Assembly (NCBI RefSeq): GCF_019375555.1
Contig: NZ_JAHXDN010000004.1
Coordinates: 496,001-560,000, forward strand
Length of the DNA: 64,000 bases
Reading direction: 5' to 3'
Origin: Roseobacter insulae
Lineage (GTDB): Bacteria > Pseudomonadota > Alphaproteobacteria > Rhodobacterales > Rhodobacteraceae
This document shows positions 62,759 to 64,000 of the stretch, one piece after another. A program made the translations under genes and the position numbers. Each line of letters opens with the position of its first letter. Positions within the stretch are counted from its first letter, which is position 1. Below the pieces are notes generated by a model that saw only the letters and a list, made by a program, of their open reading frames with translations, searched no databases and had not been told where the DNA came from.

Positions 62759-63807
62759 TCGCGGCAGCGCTGGCGCTTGCCGGTTCCTCGGTTGCAGCGG
62801 GTGACCTGCGGGTCGCGACCTATAACACCGAGCTTCAGCGCAAGGGGCCGGGGTTGCTGTTGCGCGATATCCTGCGGGGTGAAGACGACCAGGTCGCCGC
62901 AACGCTGCGGGTCATCGCCGAGGTGGATGCCGACATTCTGGTCCTACAGGGTTTCGACTACGATCTGACAGGCGCGGCACTCTCCGCTTACGTGAAAGCG
63001 CTCGCAGAGGCCGGTGCCCACTACCCCCACCAATTCGCAGGGCGCCCCAACACCGGTATGGCCACCGGGCTGGATATGGACGGCAACGGCAAGCTGGGCG
63101 AACCCCGCGACGCGCAGGGCTATGGGCAATTCTCCGGGCAGGGAGGCATGGCGATACTGTCCCGCTATCCGATCATGACGGGCGAGGTGCAGGACTTCAG
63201 CTCCCTGCTGTGGCGGGACGTACCGGACGCACTGTTGCCAATCACCGACAACGGGCCATTTCCGTCCGAAGAGGTTCAGGCGATACAGCGGCTGTCGACC
63301 ACCGCGCATTGGGTTGTCCCTGTCGATGTGCCGGATACCGGACGTGTATCGCTGATGACCTTTCACGCCAGCCCGCCGGTTTTTGACGGGCCGGAGGATC
63401 GCAACGGCAGGCGCAATCATGACGAGATCATGTTCTGGCAGCATTATCTGGCCGGTGCATTTGGGCCTGCCCCCGGCGAGGCCTTCATCCTTCTGGGGGA
63501 TTTCAATCAGGATCGCCGTGGCGGCGAAGGATTGAAAGCGGCCATTGCCACGATTCTGGATGATCCGAGGCTGCAGGACCCGCGACCCGCCAGCCGGGGC
63601 AGCGAAATCGTCTCCGGCGACGCTCTGGATACCGTTGACTGGGATGATCCCGTGCCGGGAAACCTGCGCGTGGACTACGTCCTTCCGTCTGTCGACTGGC
63701 GTGTCACGGGCGCGGGGGTGGTATGGCCCGATCCGGCCACGCCGATGGGTCTGGTCGCGGCACAAGCCAGCCGTCATCGGCTCGTCTGGGTCGATCTGGC
63801 GCGATAG
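62629..63807 (+). CDS. Endonuclease/exonuclease/phosphatase-family secreted protein
   Basis: An exported metal-dependent phosphodiesterase-fold protein. Core motifs are VATYNTELQRKGPGLLLRDI, DADILVLQGFDYDL (the usual catalytic Glu replaced by Gln in LVLQGF), AILSRYPI, LLGDFNQDRRGG and a final RHRLVWVDL with the catalytic His. The only ATG start is at 62629, inside the upstream gene. However, a signal peptide (ISNRLIAAALALAGSSVAA) begins at residue 39, coding from an ATT at 62743; no ATG, GTG or TTG lies there, so a rare start codon is possible. The calcium-like DMDGNGKLGEPRD segment is notable. Confidence 0.83.
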   Translation: MGFPSRQHDHARHCLEPDREHDPRKAPPRLQECGQRHRISNRLIAAALALAGSSVAAGDLRVATYNTELQRKGPGLLLRDILRGEDDQVAATLRVIAEVDADILVLQGFDYDLTGAALSAYVKALAEAGAHYPHQFAGRPNTGMATGLDMDGNGKLGEPRDAQGYGQFSGQGGMAILSRYPIMTGEVQDFSSLLWRDVPDALLPITDNGPFPSEEVQAIQRLSTTAHWVVPVDVPDTGRVSLMTFHASPPVFDGPEDRNGRRNHDEIMFWQHYLAGAFGPAPGEAFILLGDFNQDRRGGEGLKAAIATILDDPRLQDPRPASRGSEIVSGDALDTVDWDDPVPGNLRVDYVLPSVDWRVTGAGVVWPDPATPMGLVAAQASRHRLVWVDLAR

Positions 63808-64000
63808 GTCTGCACGCGCGAACGCGCCATCCACACTTCCAGTACAATCAGATATGGGAGGTAGAACGCCACATTTTGCACGATATCGAAGGCGCCGTCG
63901 AAAGTGGCGGTGGATGCCACACCCCCCGTCACCGCGTACCACAGGCCATAGTGCACCCGGTAAAGCCATGATCCCAGGCTCAGCACGAAAAGGCGCAACG
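63774..64000 (-). CDS. Small membrane protein, 5' end outside window
   Basis: The visible frame gives at least 75 residues: SWLYRVHYGLWYAVTGGVAS, FDIVQNVAFYLPYLIVLEVWMARSR and a basic tail, with one or two membrane segments. No start codon with support is visible before the right edge, so the N-terminus lies outside. It overlaps the 3' end of the convergent phosphatase-family gene by 34 bases. Family unknown. Confidence 0.6.
   Translation of the reverse strand, partial: LRLFVLSLGSWLYRVHYGLWYAVTGGVASTATFDGAFDIVQNVAFYLPYLIVLEVWMARSRVQTYRARSTQTSR

Noticed and set aside
62944-63969. 341-codon minus-strand frame over the phosphatase-family gene
   Set aside because: Antisense shadow; its right part is in a different frame from the small membrane protein that I accept at 63774-64000.

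Overview
The window looks like chromosomal core DNA of an alphaproteobacterium of the order Rhodobacterales, most likely the Roseobacter group. This rests on gene content: glcDEF glycolate oxidase, a Hint-domain secreted-type protein, a GT14 glycosyltransferase with a long C-terminal extension beside a sulfotransferase, a DUF1523 protein, an ohrR/ohr pair, creatinase, and a MnmD separated from its FAD-oxidase partner. The DNA is evenly GC-rich. I found no rRNA, tRNA, insertion sequence, prophage or CRISPR array, and no convincing pseudogene. Function calls come from reading translations and motifs; no database search was run.

Layout. 1-9 kb: a truncated M20 amidohydrolase, dapA, a lytic transglycosylase, a DMT transporter, the two halves of a MnmC-type tRNA-modification system on opposite strands, a MaoC/FAS1-like hydratase, a VOC protein, an FMN reductase and an OmpA-type lipoprotein. 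9-20 kb: an Ada-like repair methyltransferase, a Hint protein, nth-pfkB-acyltransferase, rppH with a coupled GNAT, a FadH-like flavoprotein, a LysR regulator and a second OmpA-domain protein followed by AhpD-like, GNAT and MoaB/CinA-like genes. 20-32 kb: sfsA, map, a likely 57-residue small protein, rsmD with a ferredoxin-reductase-like flavoprotein, a peroxiredoxin, a tightly packed RidA-GDPD-DUF482-PhhB-MscS operon, mlaA-mlaC and a class A PBP. 32-43 kb: P-II and ammonium transporter genes, an aromatic aminotransferase and sseA, smpB, an HD-domain protein, the sulfotransferase and glycosyltransferase pair, a HIT protein, two membrane proteins and the ohrR/ohr peroxide switch. 43-64 kb: creatinase, an alpha/beta hydrolase, a succinate-semialdehyde-type dehydrogenase with a PLP dehydratase, an AhpD/TetR divergent pair, a small heat-shock protein, two tandem trypsin-like proteases, glcFED, DUF599, rlmH-rsfS, a large MscS channel, leuCD, and a membrane protein upstream of an endonuclease/exonuclease/phosphatase-family protein.

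Themes. Cell-envelope maintenance recurs (lytic transglycosylase, PBP1A, MlaA/MlaC, two OmpA-domain proteins, two MscS channels), as does oxidative stress (Ohr/OhrR, Prx5-like peroxiredoxin, two AhpD-like proteins, FMN reductase). Genes are very compact: many same-strand neighbours overlap by 1 or 4 bases, and four convergent pairs share interlocked stop codons.

I did not find a large undescribed system. The most interesting signals are small: a ROSE-like hairpin with a bulged G over the ribosome binding site of the small heat-shock gene, palindromic operator candidates at ohrR/ohr, ahpD/tetR and glcD, a possible leader ORF coupled to rsfS, a 57-residue ORF locked to the end of map, and a shared C-terminal tail on the two proteases.
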